64,000 nt of DNA from Pseudomonas californiensis (GCF_021147775.1 NZ_JAGTPK010000006.1:170379-234378); one strand, 5' to 3'. Positions 34,777-43,801 are shown, counted from the stretch's first letter. The notes: generated from the letters alone by a model not told the origin. A program made the numbers and translations.

Positions 34777-35988
34777 ATGGATACAAGCTTTTGGAAGGCC
34801 GGCCATAAACCGACCCTGTTCGCTGCCTTTCTGTACTTCGACCTGAGCTTCATGGTCTGGTATCTGCTCGGCCCGATGGCGGTGCAGATCGCTACCGACC
34901 TGCATCTGACCACCCAGCAGCGCGGCCTGATGGTGGCGACACCGATTCTGGCAGGTGCCGTGCTGCGCTTTTTCATGGGTTTGCTGGCCGACCAACTGTC
35001 GCCGAAAACCGCCGGCATCATCGGTCAGGTGATTGTCATCGGCGCGCTGTTCACCGCCTGGCAACTGGGCATCCACAGCTATGAGCAAGTACTGATTCTC
35101 GGCTTGTTCCTCGGCATGGCTGGCGCATCGTTCGCTGTCGCTTTGCCGCTGGCCTCGCAGTGGTACCCGCCGCAGCATCAGGGCAAGGCCATGGGCATTG
35201 CCGGTGCAGGCAACTCGGGCACTGTACTCGCTGCGCTGATTGCACCGGTTCTGGCCGCAAGCTTTGGCTGGGGCAATGTGTTCGGCCTGGCACTGATCCC
35301 GCTGGTGCTGACGCTGATCGCCTTCACGATGATGGCGCGCAACGCTCCGGAACGCAGCAAACCCAAATCCATGGCTGATTACCTCAAGGCACTGGGTGAT
35401 CGCGACAGCTGGTGGTTCATGTTTTTCTACAGTGTGACGTTCGGCGGCTTCATTGGTCTGGCCAGCGCCCTGCCCGGCTACTTCAACGACCAATACGGCC
35501 TCAGCCCGATAACTGCGGGCTATTACACCGCAGCCTGCGTATTCGGCGGCAGCCTGATGCGCCCTCTGGGCGGCGCGCTGGCGGACCGTTTTGGCGGTAT
35601 CCGCACGCTCACCGTGATGTACGCAGTTGCCGCCATCGGTATTGCCGCTGTGGGCTTCAATCTGCCCAGCTCCTGGGCTGCACTGGCCCTGTTCGTGGCG
35701 GCGATGCTCGGTCTGGGCGCCGGCAACGGTGCGGTCTTCCAGTTGGTACCACAGCGCTTTCGCAAGGAAATCGGCGTCATGACCGGCCTGATCGGCATGG
35801 CGGGCGGCATCGGCGGCTTCCTGCTGGCGGCGGGTCTGGGCACCATCAAGCAAAACACCGGTGACTACCAGTTGGGCCTGTGGCTGTTCGCCAGCCTGGC
35901 TGTACTGGCCTGGTTTGGTCTGCTGAACGTCAAGCGCCGCTGGAGAACCACTTGGGGTTCGGCCGCCGTTACTGCCGCGCGGGTCTGA
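34777..35988 (+). CDS. Nitrate/nitrite MFS transporter
   Basis: A 403-residue major facilitator protein of the nitrate/nitrite porter family with twelve predicted helices. The nitrate signature glycine-rich helices are visible (GLFLGMAGASFAVALPLASQ; GNGAVFQLVPQRF with its conserved arginine). ATG 34777 follows GAGG at nine bases; GTG 34771 in frame is less suited. Transcription must pass leader 1. The gene is followed after seven bases by a PP2C/kinase fusion, so the pair is one operon. Confidence 0.94.
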   Translation: MDTSFWKAGHKPTLFAAFLYFDLSFMVWYLLGPMAVQIATDLHLTTQQRGLMVATPILAGAVLRFFMGLLADQLSPKTAGIIGQVIVIGALFTAWQLGIHSYEQVLILGLFLGMAGASFAVALPLASQWYPPQHQGKAMGIAGAGNSGTVLAALIAPVLAASFGWGNVFGLALIPLVLTLIAFTMMARNAPERSKPKSMADYLKALGDRDSWWFMFFYSVTFGGFIGLASALPGYFNDQYGLSPITAGYYTAACVFGGSLMRPLGGALADRFGGIRTLTVMYAVAAIGIAAVGFNLPSSWAALALFVAAMLGLGAGNGAVFQLVPQRFRKEIGVMTGLIGMAGGIGGFLLAAGLGTIKQNTGDYQLGLWLFASLAVLAWFGLLNVKRRWRTTWGSAAVTAARV

Positions 35989-35995
35989 GCCGTAC

Positions 35996-37657
35996 ATGAC
36001 ACTGAAACTGCGTTTCGCCGAGTTCAGTGCCAGCGGTCCGCGGCCGGAGAATCAGGACGCTCTGCGCCTGGTCACTCCGGTTCCGGCGCTGGCAGCCAGC
36101 AAGGGCTACCTGTTCGCCCTTGCCGATGGCGTCAGTCAGTGCGCCGATGGCGCGCTGGCCTCCCAATCCACGCTGCAAGCCCTTGCGCTGGATTACTACG
36201 CCACCCCGGAAACCTGGGGCGTGGCCCAATCTCTGGATCGCCTGCTGCTGGCGCAAAACCGCTGGCTGCTGGCGAATGGCTTATTGACCACCTTGAGCGC
36301 GCTGGTACTGCGCGGTCGGCGCTTCACGCTGGCGCATGTGGGTGACTGCCGGGCCTATCGCTGGAATGCCGGCAAGCTCAAACGCATCAGTGAAGACCAC
36401 GTCTGGGAACAGGCCGACATGCAGCACGTACTCAAACGTGCGCTGGGGCTCGATCAATATGTGGTCATGGATTACCTGGACGGGGAGCTGTGTGAAGGCG
36501 AACGTTTGTTGCTGGTCAGCGACGGCGTCTGGTCGACACTGGGCGATGCCAGCATCCGTTCGATCCTGAGCGAACAGGCAGACCTCGACGCGGCGGTAAA
36601 AACCCTCGTGAGTGCCGCGCACCTGGCCGGGAGCCAGGACAACGCCAGCGCCCTGTTGATCCAGGTCGACAGCGTGGGCGAAGACGACCTGGGTGATGCG
36701 CTGGTGCAACTCCAGCAATGGCCACTGCCGCCAGTCCTCAAAACAGGCCATACGTTCGAAGGCTGGAATGTCGGCAACGTCGTTGCGCAGTCCCGCCAGT
36801 CGATCCTTTATCGGGTCTATGACGCGCATGGGCAGCCATGGCTGCTGAAAACCCTGCCGAGCAGTCGCCACGACGAAGCAGGCGCCGGACAAGGACTGTT
36901 GCTTGAAGAATGGTTCCTGCGACGCGTTGCCGGGAGGTTTTTCCCGGAAGTTCATCCACTGGCGGAGCGTCAGCACCTCTATTACGTGATGCGTGAATAC
37001 GCGGGTCGGACACTCGCCGAAACATTCACCCTCAGCGGTCCTCTGCCGCTAGCGCAGTGGCAGGATCTCGCGACCCGACTGTTGCGCGCCACTGGGTTGC
37101 TGCATCGACGAAACATCGTGCATCGCGATATCAAGCCCGAGAACCTGTTGCTCGACAATGACGGCGAACTGCGTCTGCTGGATTTCGGCCTGGCGTTTTG
37201 CCCAGGCCTGTCTGCCGCCAATGCCGAGGACTTGCCTGGTACGCCGAGCTACATTGCCCCCGAATCCTTCAACGGCGCCGAACCTGCGGCACAGCAGGAT
37301 CTGTATGCGGTTGGCGTCACGCTTTACCACCTGCTGACCGGTCAGTACCCCTATGGCGAGATCGAGGCGTTTCAGCATCGCCGGTTCGGCACGCCCATCC
37401 CAGCCAGTCGCTACCGGCCCGATCTGCCGCTATGGCTGAGCCAGAGCCTGGACAAGGCAGTACAGGCCGACCCGGCCCAGCGCTACGAAACCTCCGAACA
37501 ATGGCTGCTGGAGCTGGAGCAGGCGGAGCATCGGCCTGTCGTTGCCCGCCCTCGCCCGTTGCTGGAACGCGAACCTCTCAAGGTCTGGCGCTCACTGGCG
37601 CTAAGCTCGCTGCTGATCAACCTCTGCGTGCTGATCTGGTTCATGGCACGTCATTGA
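35996..37657 (+). CDS. PP2C phosphatase-Ser/Thr kinase fusion protein
   Basis: A 553-residue protein. The N-terminal PP2C phosphatase (about 1-235) has ALADGVSQCADG, HVGDCRAYRW, LLLVSDGVWSTL and SQDNASALLI, so its metal site looks intact. The Hanks-type kinase (about 250-525) has the lysine in PWLLKTLPSS, HRDIKPENLLL, LDFGLAF and TPSYIAPE; its ATP-binding loop lacks the usual glycines (AQSRQSILY). One C-terminal membrane helix follows (SLALSSLLINLCVLIWFMA). It is co-transcribed with the nitrate transporter. Its target is unknown; reversible phosphorylation of a nitrate-assimilation protein is inference. Confidence 0.9.
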   Translation: MTLKLRFAEFSASGPRPENQDALRLVTPVPALAASKGYLFALADGVSQCADGALASQSTLQALALDYYATPETWGVAQSLDRLLLAQNRWLLANGLLTTLSALVLRGRRFTLAHVGDCRAYRWNAGKLKRISEDHVWEQADMQHVLKRALGLDQYVVMDYLDGELCEGERLLLVSDGVWSTLGDASIRSILSEQADLDAAVKTLVSAAHLAGSQDNASALLIQVDSVGEDDLGDALVQLQQWPLPPVLKTGHTFEGWNVGNVVAQSRQSILYRVYDAHGQPWLLKTLPSSRHDEAGAGQGLLLEEWFLRRVAGRFFPEVHPLAERQHLYYVMREYAGRTLAETFTLSGPLPLAQWQDLATRLLRATGLLHRRNIVHRDIKPENLLLDNDGELRLLDFGLAFCPGLSAANAEDLPGTPSYIAPESFNGAEPAAQQDLYAVGVTLYHLLTGQYPYGEIEAFQHRRFGTPIPASRYRPDLPLWLSQSLDKAVQADPAQRYETSEQWLLELEQAEHRPVVARPRPLLEREPLKVWRSLALSSLLINLCVLIWFMARH

Positions 37658-37765
37658 TCTGAAGCTGCGCGACATCGCCCTGCTTCTGTGCGGCGCGCTT
37701 CATGGCAGTGCAGAAACGCTGCCCGTTATCCGCACAAAGCCCCCGGGATGCGCCAAACCGTGAGT

Positions 37766-37782
37766 TGGCACAACCACTGCAT
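37766..37782 (+). promoter_or_regulatory. Sigma-54 promoter of the nitrate reductase operon
   Basis: TGGCACAACCACTGCAT: GG at 37767-37768 and GC at 37779-37780, ten bases apart, with a perfect TGGCAC at -24. Transcription would begin near 37792, just before the first leader hairpin. Confidence 0.8.
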
Positions 37783-37806
37783 GGTCATGCTCAGATGATT
37801 CATAAC

Positions 37807-37898
37807 GCGCAGCCCTCAACGATGAAGGCTGCGCCTCCCGAGAGAACGGGACCGGACAAAGGCGTCCTCGTCAGGCAACTGGCGAGACGCCTTTTTTT
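37807..37898 (+). promoter_or_regulatory. NasT-type antitermination leader 2 (before reductase genes)
   Basis: Three hexaloop hairpins in a row, each with A at loop position 1 and G at 4. A: 11-base arms with one C-A mismatch, loop AACGAT (37807-37834). B: TCCCG-AGAGAA-CGGGA (37836-37851). C: GGAC-AAAGGC-GTCC (37854-37867). The terminator (37858-37898) pairs AAAGGCGT plus CTCG with CGAG plus ACGCCTTT and ends in a T-tract. Its 5' arm includes the loop and 3' arm of C, so C and the terminator exclude each other. Confidence 0.85.
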
Positions 37899-37944
37899 GT
37901 TTGCGCGAAATTTGTCGAGCACGCCCTGACGGTGACTCGGAGGC

Positions 37945-39177
37945 ATGATGAAAAAACTCAAACTAGTGATGATCGGCAACGGCATGGCCGGCGTGCGCAC
38001 ACTCGAAGAGTTGCTGAAATTGAGCGAAGACCTCTACGACATCACGGTCTTCGGCGCCGAGCCACACCCCAATTACAACCGCATCCTGCTGTCGCCGGTA
38101 CTGGCTGGCGAACAGAACTTCGAAGACATCGTCCTCAACGATCTGGCGTGGTACGAAACCAACAGCATCGAGTTGCTGCTTAACCGCCGCGTCGTCAAGA
38201 TCGACCGCATCAGGCGTCTGGTTATTGCCGATGATGGCACCGAGGCCCGCTACGACCGCCTGCTGATCGCCACCGGCTCAAGCCCATTCATCCTGCCGAT
38301 CCCAGGAAACACACTGGAAGGCGTGATCGGCTACCGAGACATCAGCCACACCCGACAAATGATCGACACTGCCGTAACCCACAAACGTGCCGTGGTGATC
38401 GGCGGCGGCCTGCTGGGCCTGGAAGCGGCCAATGGTTTGAGCATGCGCGGCATGCAGGTCACTGTCGTGCACAATGGCCAGACGCTGCTGGAACGTCAGT
38501 TGGACAAAACCAGCGGTTTGATGCTGCAGCGCGCACTGGAACAACGTGGTCTCAACTTTCGCCTCAACGAACAGACCGAAGCCTTGCTGAGTGATGAACA
38601 AGGCCGCGTACAAGCCGTGCGCTTCAAGAACGGCGACGTGATCGAGGCCGATCTGGTCGTCATGGCTGCGGGCATCCGCCCCAATACCGAACTCGCCGAA
38701 CAGGCCGGTTTGCCGTGCAGCCGAGGCATTCTGGTCAACGACACCCTGCAAACCTATGACCCGCGTATCTACGCAATCGGCGAATGCGTCAGCCATCGCG
38801 GCATCGCCTACGGCCTGGTTGCGCCATTGTTCGAGCAAGCCAGGGTCTGTGCCAATCACCTTGCGCAGCTGGGCTTCGCGCGTTACCCAGGCTCCGTGAC
38901 CTCCACCAAATTGAAAGTCACCGGTATCGACCTGTTTTCGGCAGGCGACTTCCTCGGCGGCGAAGGCACTGAGAGCATCACACTGTCAGACCCTATCAGT
39001 GGCATCTACAAGAAACTGGTGATCAAAAACGATGTACTGGTGGGTGCCTGCCTGTATGGCGACACCGCTGATGGCAGCTGGTATCTGCAGCAAATCCGGG
39101 ACGGTCAAGGCATCGACGCTATTCGCAACCACCTGATGTTTGGCGAGCCCGCCACTGCCGAGGCTGCATGCGCATGA
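37945..39177 (+). CDS. NADH/FAD electron-transfer subunit for nitrate reductase (NirB N-half / NasC type)
   Basis: A 410-residue FAD/NAD oxidoreductase. The N-terminal FAD fold is VMIGNGMAGVRTLEELL, the NAD fold is AVVIGGGLLGLEAANGL, and ATGSSPF and IYAIGECVSHRG are further cofactor blocks. It matches the first about 410 residues of NirB and then stops. The [2Fe-2S] and siroheme-binding parts of a nitrite reductase are absent. This length fits the NADH-dehydrogenase partner of assimilatory nitrate reductase (Klebsiella NasC type). It overlaps the reductase gene by ATGA. The ribosome site is CGGAGG. Confidence 0.87.
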   Translation: MMKKLKLVMIGNGMAGVRTLEELLKLSEDLYDITVFGAEPHPNYNRILLSPVLAGEQNFEDIVLNDLAWYETNSIELLLNRRVVKIDRIRRLVIADDGTEARYDRLLIATGSSPFILPIPGNTLEGVIGYRDISHTRQMIDTAVTHKRAVVIGGGLLGLEAANGLSMRGMQVTVVHNGQTLLERQLDKTSGLMLQRALEQRGLNFRLNEQTEALLSDEQGRVQAVRFKNGDVIEADLVVMAAGIRPNTELAEQAGLPCSRGILVNDTLQTYDPRIYAIGECVSHRGIAYGLVAPLFEQARVCANHLAQLGFARYPGSVTSTKLKVTGIDLFSAGDFLGGEGTESITLSDPISGIYKKLVIKNDVLVGACLYGDTADGSWYLQQIRDGQGIDAIRNHLMFGEPATAEAACA

Positions 39178-41891
39178 CAAACCTGGCCATCCCCACCACT
39201 GAGGTCACTGCGTCCACGTGCTGCTATTGCGGCGTGGGCTGCGGGGTGCTGATCGAGCACGACGGACACTCTATTCTGGGTGTCAGCGGCGATCCGCAAC
39301 ATCCTGCCAATTTTGGCAAGCTGTGCAGCAAAGGCTCGACCCTGCACCTGACAGGTGATATCGCAGCTCGTGCGCTCTATCCGGAACTGCGCCTGAGCAA
39401 AGGGTTTTCGCGCAGCGTTACTGACTGGGACACTGCGCTGGACCACGCCGCCAGCATCTTCGCGGAAACCATTCGTGAGCATGGTCCGGACAGCGTAGCG
39501 TTCTACATCTCCGGCCAGTTGCTGACCGAGGATTACTACGCCTTCAACAAACTGTCGCGCGCCTTGATCGGTACCAACAACATCGACAGTAACTCGCGGC
39601 TGTGCATGTCGTCTGCCGTGGCAGGCTACAAACGCAGCCTCGGCGCCGACGCCCCGCCGTGCAGTTATGAAGACATCGAGTCGAGTGATTGCGTGATGAT
39701 CGTTGGCAGCAACATGGCCTACGCGCACCCAGTGCTCTTCCGCCGTCTTGAAGAAGCGAAAAGTCGTCGCCCAGCGATGAAACTCATCGTCATCGACCCG
39801 CGCCGTACCGACACCTGCGAGCTGGCCGATCTGCATCTGGCCATCCAGCCTGGCACCGATGTCGCGTTGTTTCACGGCATCCTCTATCTGCTCATGGCCG
39901 ACGACCTGATCGATAAGGCATTCATCGACGCCCACACGCAAGGCTACGCCGAGCTGCAAACACTGGCGCGAGATTACACCCCGGAGCATGTGGCCAGCGT
40001 GTGCGGCATTTCGGTTGAGCAACTGCACACTTGCGCGCGCTGGGTTGGCGAATCTCCCAGCTTTCTGTCGCTGTGGTGCATGGGCCTGAACCAGTCCACT
40101 GCAGGCAGCGCCAAGAACAGCGCCCTGATCAACCTGCACCTGGCCACCGGACAGATCGGTCGCCCAGGCGCCGGACCTTTCTCTCTCACCGGCCAGCCTA
40201 ATGCCATGGGTGGGCGCGAAACGGGCAGCCTGTCGAACCTGCTGCCAGGTCACCGCGACGCGAACAACGCCGCGCACCGCGCAGAAGTCGCCGAGTACTG
40301 GGGCGTTGATCAACTGCCGGCGACGCCCGGCCTGTCAGCCATCGAGCTGTTCGATGCGCTGCAAAGCGGCCAGATCAAAGCGCTGTGGATCGCTTGCACT
40401 AACCCGGCGCAATCACTGCCGGACCAGAACAGAATCAGACAGGCACTGGAAAGCTGCCCGTTCGTGGTGCTCCAGGAAGCGTTCAAGACCACCGAAACCG
40501 CACGCTTTGCTGACCTGTTGCTGCCTGCCGCCAGTTGGGGCGAGAAGGAAGGCACGGTCACCAACTCTGAACGACGCATTTCCAATGTGCGAAAGGCCAT
40601 TCCTGCGCCGGGGCAAGCGCGTCCCGACTGGGCAATCACCGTCGACTTCGCCCAGCGCCTGGAACGTCGCCTGCAACCGCAAGCCCCTGCATTGTTCGAC
40701 TTCCAGACACCCAAGGCCTTGTTCGACGAATTCAAGGGCCTGACGGCGGGCCGTGATCTGGACATGTCCGGGATCAGCCGAGAACTGATCGACCGCCAAG
40801 GCCCACAGCAATGGCCTTTCCCGACAGGCGCCAGCGGCGGTACGGCGCGCCTGTACGCAGATGGCGTATTTCCGAGCGCATCCGGCCGTGCGCAATTTCT
40901 CAGCGAACACTACGTCGCCGCCAAAGAGCTGCGTGACGCGCAATATCCACTTACCCTCAATACCGGCCGTCTGCGTGACCAATGGCACGGCATGAGCCGC
41001 ACAGGCACCGCTGCGCGCCTGTTTGGCCATGTCAGCGAAGCCGTGCTGGGCCTGCACCCGCAAGACCTCTCGATTCATGGGCTGCAGACAGGCGATCTGG
41101 TCAGACTGATCAGCCGTCGTGGCGAACTGGTGGTGCCCGTCAACAGCGATAACAGCTTGACGCCTGGCCAGGCATTCCTGCCAATGCACTGGGGTGACAG
41201 GTTTCTCAAAGGCGGCGTAAACGCCCTGACCCAACCGGCATTCGATCCCGTGTCCAAACAACCGGAGCTCAAGCATTCGGGCGTATGTATCGAAAAAGCC
41301 CAGTTGCCATGGCAATTCTTTGCATTGGTCGAGGGCAACGTTCAGCAGCAGATGGAGCGCCTGCGCCCGCTGTGCGATGCCTTCACCTACCTCAGCATGG
41401 GTCTGATCGGTCGCGAACGGCCCGCACTGGTGATCCGTGCCGCAAGCGCCGAAGCGCCTGACCCGATGCTGCTCCATCAACTGGACACCGAGTTGGGGTT
41501 GGACAGCGGCCCGGTGCTCGCCTATGACGATCCCAAACGCTCGATCGGCAAGCGCGTGCGCATCGACGAAGGCCGCATAACGGCTGTTCGTCTGGCAGGC
41601 GAGACGCTTGCCCAGCATTGGCTGCAAACGCTGTGGCTGGAAGAGCGAGTCGATGCACCGCTGCGACGCTGGCTGCTGGCGCCGCTCAGCAGCCAGCCAG
41701 GCAAAAGCTCCCAGACACGCGACAAGACCTTGTGCAACTGCATGAACGTCAGCCAGAGCAGCGTCATGGCGGGCATCGAGCGTGGGCTGGACCTGAGTCA
41801 ACTCAAAGCACAACTGGGCTGCGGGACCCAATGCGGCTCCTGCGTACCGGAAATAAAAAAACTGATTGCCGCCGTAATGGTCACTGAATGA
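39174..41891 (+). CDS. nasA: Assimilatory nitrate reductase, catalytic subunit
   Basis: A 905-residue cytoplasmic molybdopterin enzyme reducing nitrate to nitrite. N-terminal [4Fe-4S] motif in CCYCGVGCGVL followed by KLCSKG. Molybdopterin domains carry SRLCMSSAV, GSNMAYAHPV and NAMGGRETG. The C-terminal BFD-like [2Fe-2S] domain (CNCMNVSQSSV; GCGTQCGSC) resembles that of Klebsiella NasA and should take electrons from the FAD protein encoded just upstream. ATG 39174 overlaps the previous stop (ATGA); ATG 39168 is also possible. Confidence 0.95.
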   Translation: MTNLAIPTTEVTASTCCYCGVGCGVLIEHDGHSILGVSGDPQHPANFGKLCSKGSTLHLTGDIAARALYPELRLSKGFSRSVTDWDTALDHAASIFAETIREHGPDSVAFYISGQLLTEDYYAFNKLSRALIGTNNIDSNSRLCMSSAVAGYKRSLGADAPPCSYEDIESSDCVMIVGSNMAYAHPVLFRRLEEAKSRRPAMKLIVIDPRRTDTCELADLHLAIQPGTDVALFHGILYLLMADDLIDKAFIDAHTQGYAELQTLARDYTPEHVASVCGISVEQLHTCARWVGESPSFLSLWCMGLNQSTAGSAKNSALINLHLATGQIGRPGAGPFSLTGQPNAMGGRETGSLSNLLPGHRDANNAAHRAEVAEYWGVDQLPATPGLSAIELFDALQSGQIKALWIACTNPAQSLPDQNRIRQALESCPFVVLQEAFKTTETARFADLLLPAASWGEKEGTVTNSERRISNVRKAIPAPGQARPDWAITVDFAQRLERRLQPQAPALFDFQTPKALFDEFKGLTAGRDLDMSGISRELIDRQGPQQWPFPTGASGGTARLYADGVFPSASGRAQFLSEHYVAAKELRDAQYPLTLNTGRLRDQWHGMSRTGTAARLFGHVSEAVLGLHPQDLSIHGLQTGDLVRLISRRGELVVPVNSDNSLTPGQAFLPMHWGDRFLKGGVNALTQPAFDPVSKQPELKHSGVCIEKAQLPWQFFALVEGNVQQQMERLRPLCDAFTYLSMGLIGRERPALVIRAASAEAPDPMLLHQLDTELGLDSGPVLAYDDPKRSIGKRVRIDEGRITAVRLAGETLAQHWLQTLWLEERVDAPLRRWLLAPLSSQPGKSSQTRDKTLCNCMNVSQSSVMAGIERGLDLSQLKAQLGCGTQCGSCVPEIKKLIAAVMVTE

Positions 41892-41901
41892 GGAACGCAG
41901 C

Positions 41902-42663
41902 ATGAGCGCAAAAGTATGGCTGGTGGGCGCAGGCCCCGGCGACCCTGAGTTACTGACTCTCAAAGCCGTGCGCGCCTTGCGTGAAGCGGATGTGGTGTTG
42001 ATCGACGATCTGGTCAACACCGCCGTGCTCGAACACTGCCCAAATGCCCGCGTCATCGCCGTCGGCAAGCGGGGCGGTTGCCGCTCGACGCCTCAGGCGT
42101 TCATTCACCGCCTGATGTTGCGCTATGTGCGACAAGGCAAATGCGTGGTACGCCTGAAGGGCGGCGATCCGTGCATCTTCGGCCGCGGTGGCGAAGAAGC
42201 CGACTGGCTTCGGGAGCGCGGCGTGGATGTGGAATTGGTCAATGGCATAACTGCAGGTCTGGCAGGTGCCACACAGTGCGGTATTTCCTTGACCCTGCGC
42301 GGCATAAGCCGTGGCGTGACACTCGTTACCGCACACACTCAGGACGACAGCACACTGAACTGGCAGGCACTGGCGCAGAGCGGTACGACCCTGGTGGTTT
42401 ACATGGGGGTGGCCAAGCTGCCGGAGATTCGCGAAAACCTGCTGGCTGGTGGGATGAGCGCCGACATGCCGGTGGCAATGATCGAAAATGCATCGCTTCC
42501 GTGGCAGCGCGAGTGCCGCAGCACTCTGGCGAGCATGCAGCGCGACGCAGCGGCTTTCGAACTCAAGAGCCCTGCTATCCTGGTCATTGGTGCAGTTGCG
42601 GCCTATGGCCAGGCAGCACTTGACCAGACGCTGCAGGAGAGCGCTCGCGTACAAGCGGGCTGA
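41902..42663 (+). CDS. cobA: Uroporphyrinogen-III C-methyltransferase
   Basis: A 253-residue SAM-dependent methylase making precorrin-2, the precursor of sirohaem for nitrite and sulfite reductases. The signatures VGAGPGDPELLTLKAVRAL and LKGGDPCIFGRGGEE are present. It is the stand-alone enzyme, without the CysG dehydrogenase/chelatase part. It starts 10 bases after nasA, so it is co-regulated with nitrate reduction. The terminator after it is shared with oprF. Confidence 0.95.
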   Translation: MSAKVWLVGAGPGDPELLTLKAVRALREADVVLIDDLVNTAVLEHCPNARVIAVGKRGGCRSTPQAFIHRLMLRYVRQGKCVVRLKGGDPCIFGRGGEEADWLRERGVDVELVNGITAGLAGATQCGISLTLRGISRGVTLVTAHTQDDSTLNWQALAQSGTTLVVYMGVAKLPEIRENLLAGGMSADMPVAMIENASLPWQRECRSTLASMQRDAAAFELKSPAILVIGAVAAYGQAALDQTLQESARVQAG

Positions 42664-42720
42664 TTGCAGTCAGCGCAGATTTCAAAAGCTGACGCTGACC
42701 GTCACCAAATCGCAGATAAA

Positions 42721-42748
42721 GAAAAGCCCGGCCTGAGCCGGGCTTTTC
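42721..42748. terminator. Bidirectional terminator cobA / oprF
   Basis: A 12-bp stem, GAAAAGCCCGGC with GCCGGGCTTTTC, loop CTGA, has T bases on both strands between the convergent genes. Confidence 0.88.
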
Positions 42749-42763
42749 AGTACAAGCAGCTAA

Positions 42764-43801
42764 TTACTTAGCTTGAGCTTCTACTTCTGCTTCTACGCGA
42801 CGGTTAACTGCGCGGCCAGACTCAGTTGCGTTGTCAGCAACTGGACGGGATTCGCCGTAACCAACCGAGTTTACGCGGCTAGCGCCAACACCGTACTGGT
42901 TAACCAGAACCTGTTTAACGGCGTTTGCACGACGCTCGGACAGTTTTTGGTTGTAAGCGTCAGGACCGACGGAGTCAGTGTGACCTTCAACAGTGGTGGT
43001 GGTCTGTGGGTACTGCTGCATGAAGTCAGCGAGGTTCTTGATGTCGCCGTAGCTGTTAGGCTTGACTACGGATTTGTCGAAATCGAACTTCACGTCCAGC
43101 TCAACACGAACAACTTCAGCAACTGCCGGGCAGCCATCAGCATCAACAGTTACGTTGGCTGGGGTGTCTGGGCACTTGTCGACGTTGTCGCACACGCCGT
43201 CGTTGTCGCTGTCGGAGCACACTTCAGCTACTGGAGCTGGTGCTGCTGCTTCGACTTTCTTGCTGCCGCCGCCGAAGTTTACACCGATACCAACGCTAGG
43301 TGCCCACTCGGTGTCACGCTGGTCGAGGTTGTACTGAGCTTCAACGCCTGCACGGGCATAGAAGTTGTCAGTGAAGTACAGCTTGGCGCCGCCGCCGATG
43401 TTGGCGAAGGTCGAACCGTTACGGCCGCCACGAGCGTCCTGGCCAATGCTCTGGTCAGAGAAACCGGCAGAAACGTATGGACGCAGCATGTCGCCCGGGT
43501 TGTTGAAGTGGTACAGAGCGTCCAGAGCAGTGTTGGAGCCCTTGATGTTCTTGCCGCTGTCGCTACGGACATTGTGAACTTCGTCGTAGCCCAGACGCAG
43601 TTCTACGTCATCGGTCAGGAAGTAACCGATGGAACCGCCGAACAGGTTGCCGTTGTTCTTGAAATCACGAGCGCTGTCGTACATTTCTTTCTTGGCGAAG
43701 CCTTCGACTTCGACCGCGCCTTGGCCTTGTGCCAGAGCGCCGAAAGAAGTTGCGGCAACAATAGTACCAATGGCCAAGCCCAAGGTGTTTTTCAGTTTCA
43801 T
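42764..43801 (-). CDS. oprF: Major outer-membrane porin OprF
   Basis: A 345-residue OmpA-type porin and structural protein. Signal peptide (MKLKNTLGLAIGTIVAATSFGALAQ), N-terminal eight-strand barrel, a linker with alternating Ala/Pro and a Cys-containing acidic repeat (CSDSDNDGVCDNVDKCPDTP). The C-terminal OmpA peptidoglycan-binding domain shows VEGHTDSVGPDAYNQKLSER. The gene is complete and follows sigX on the same strand, as in other pseudomonads, where SigX drives much of its transcription. Confidence 0.98.
   Translation of the reverse strand: MKLKNTLGLAIGTIVAATSFGALAQGQGAVEVEGFAKKEMYDSARDFKNNGNLFGGSIGYFLTDDVELRLGYDEVHNVRSDSGKNIKGSNTALDALYHFNNPGDMLRPYVSAGFSDQSIGQDARGGRNGSTFANIGGGAKLYFTDNFYARAGVEAQYNLDQRDTEWAPSVGIGVNFGGGSKKVEAAAPAPVAEVCSDSDNDGVCDNVDKCPDTPANVTVDADGCPAVAEVVRVELDVKFDFDKSVVKPNSYGDIKNLADFMQQYPQTTTTVEGHTDSVGPDAYNQKLSERRANAVKQVLVNQYGVGASRVNSVGYGESRPVADNATESGRAVNRRVEAEVEAQAK

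Larger units (their letters stand above)
37658..37944 (+). other. Intergenic control region before the nitrate reductase genes
   Basis: A gap of about 290 bases holding a sigma-54 promoter, an ANTAR-type leader and a terminator, listed separately. No gene is seen. Confidence 0.8.

Noticed and set aside
40413..42068. Minus-strand open frame of about 550 codons over nasA and cobA
   Set aside because: No family resemblance, and it crosses two well-supported genes. It is a shadow of high-GC coding sequence.
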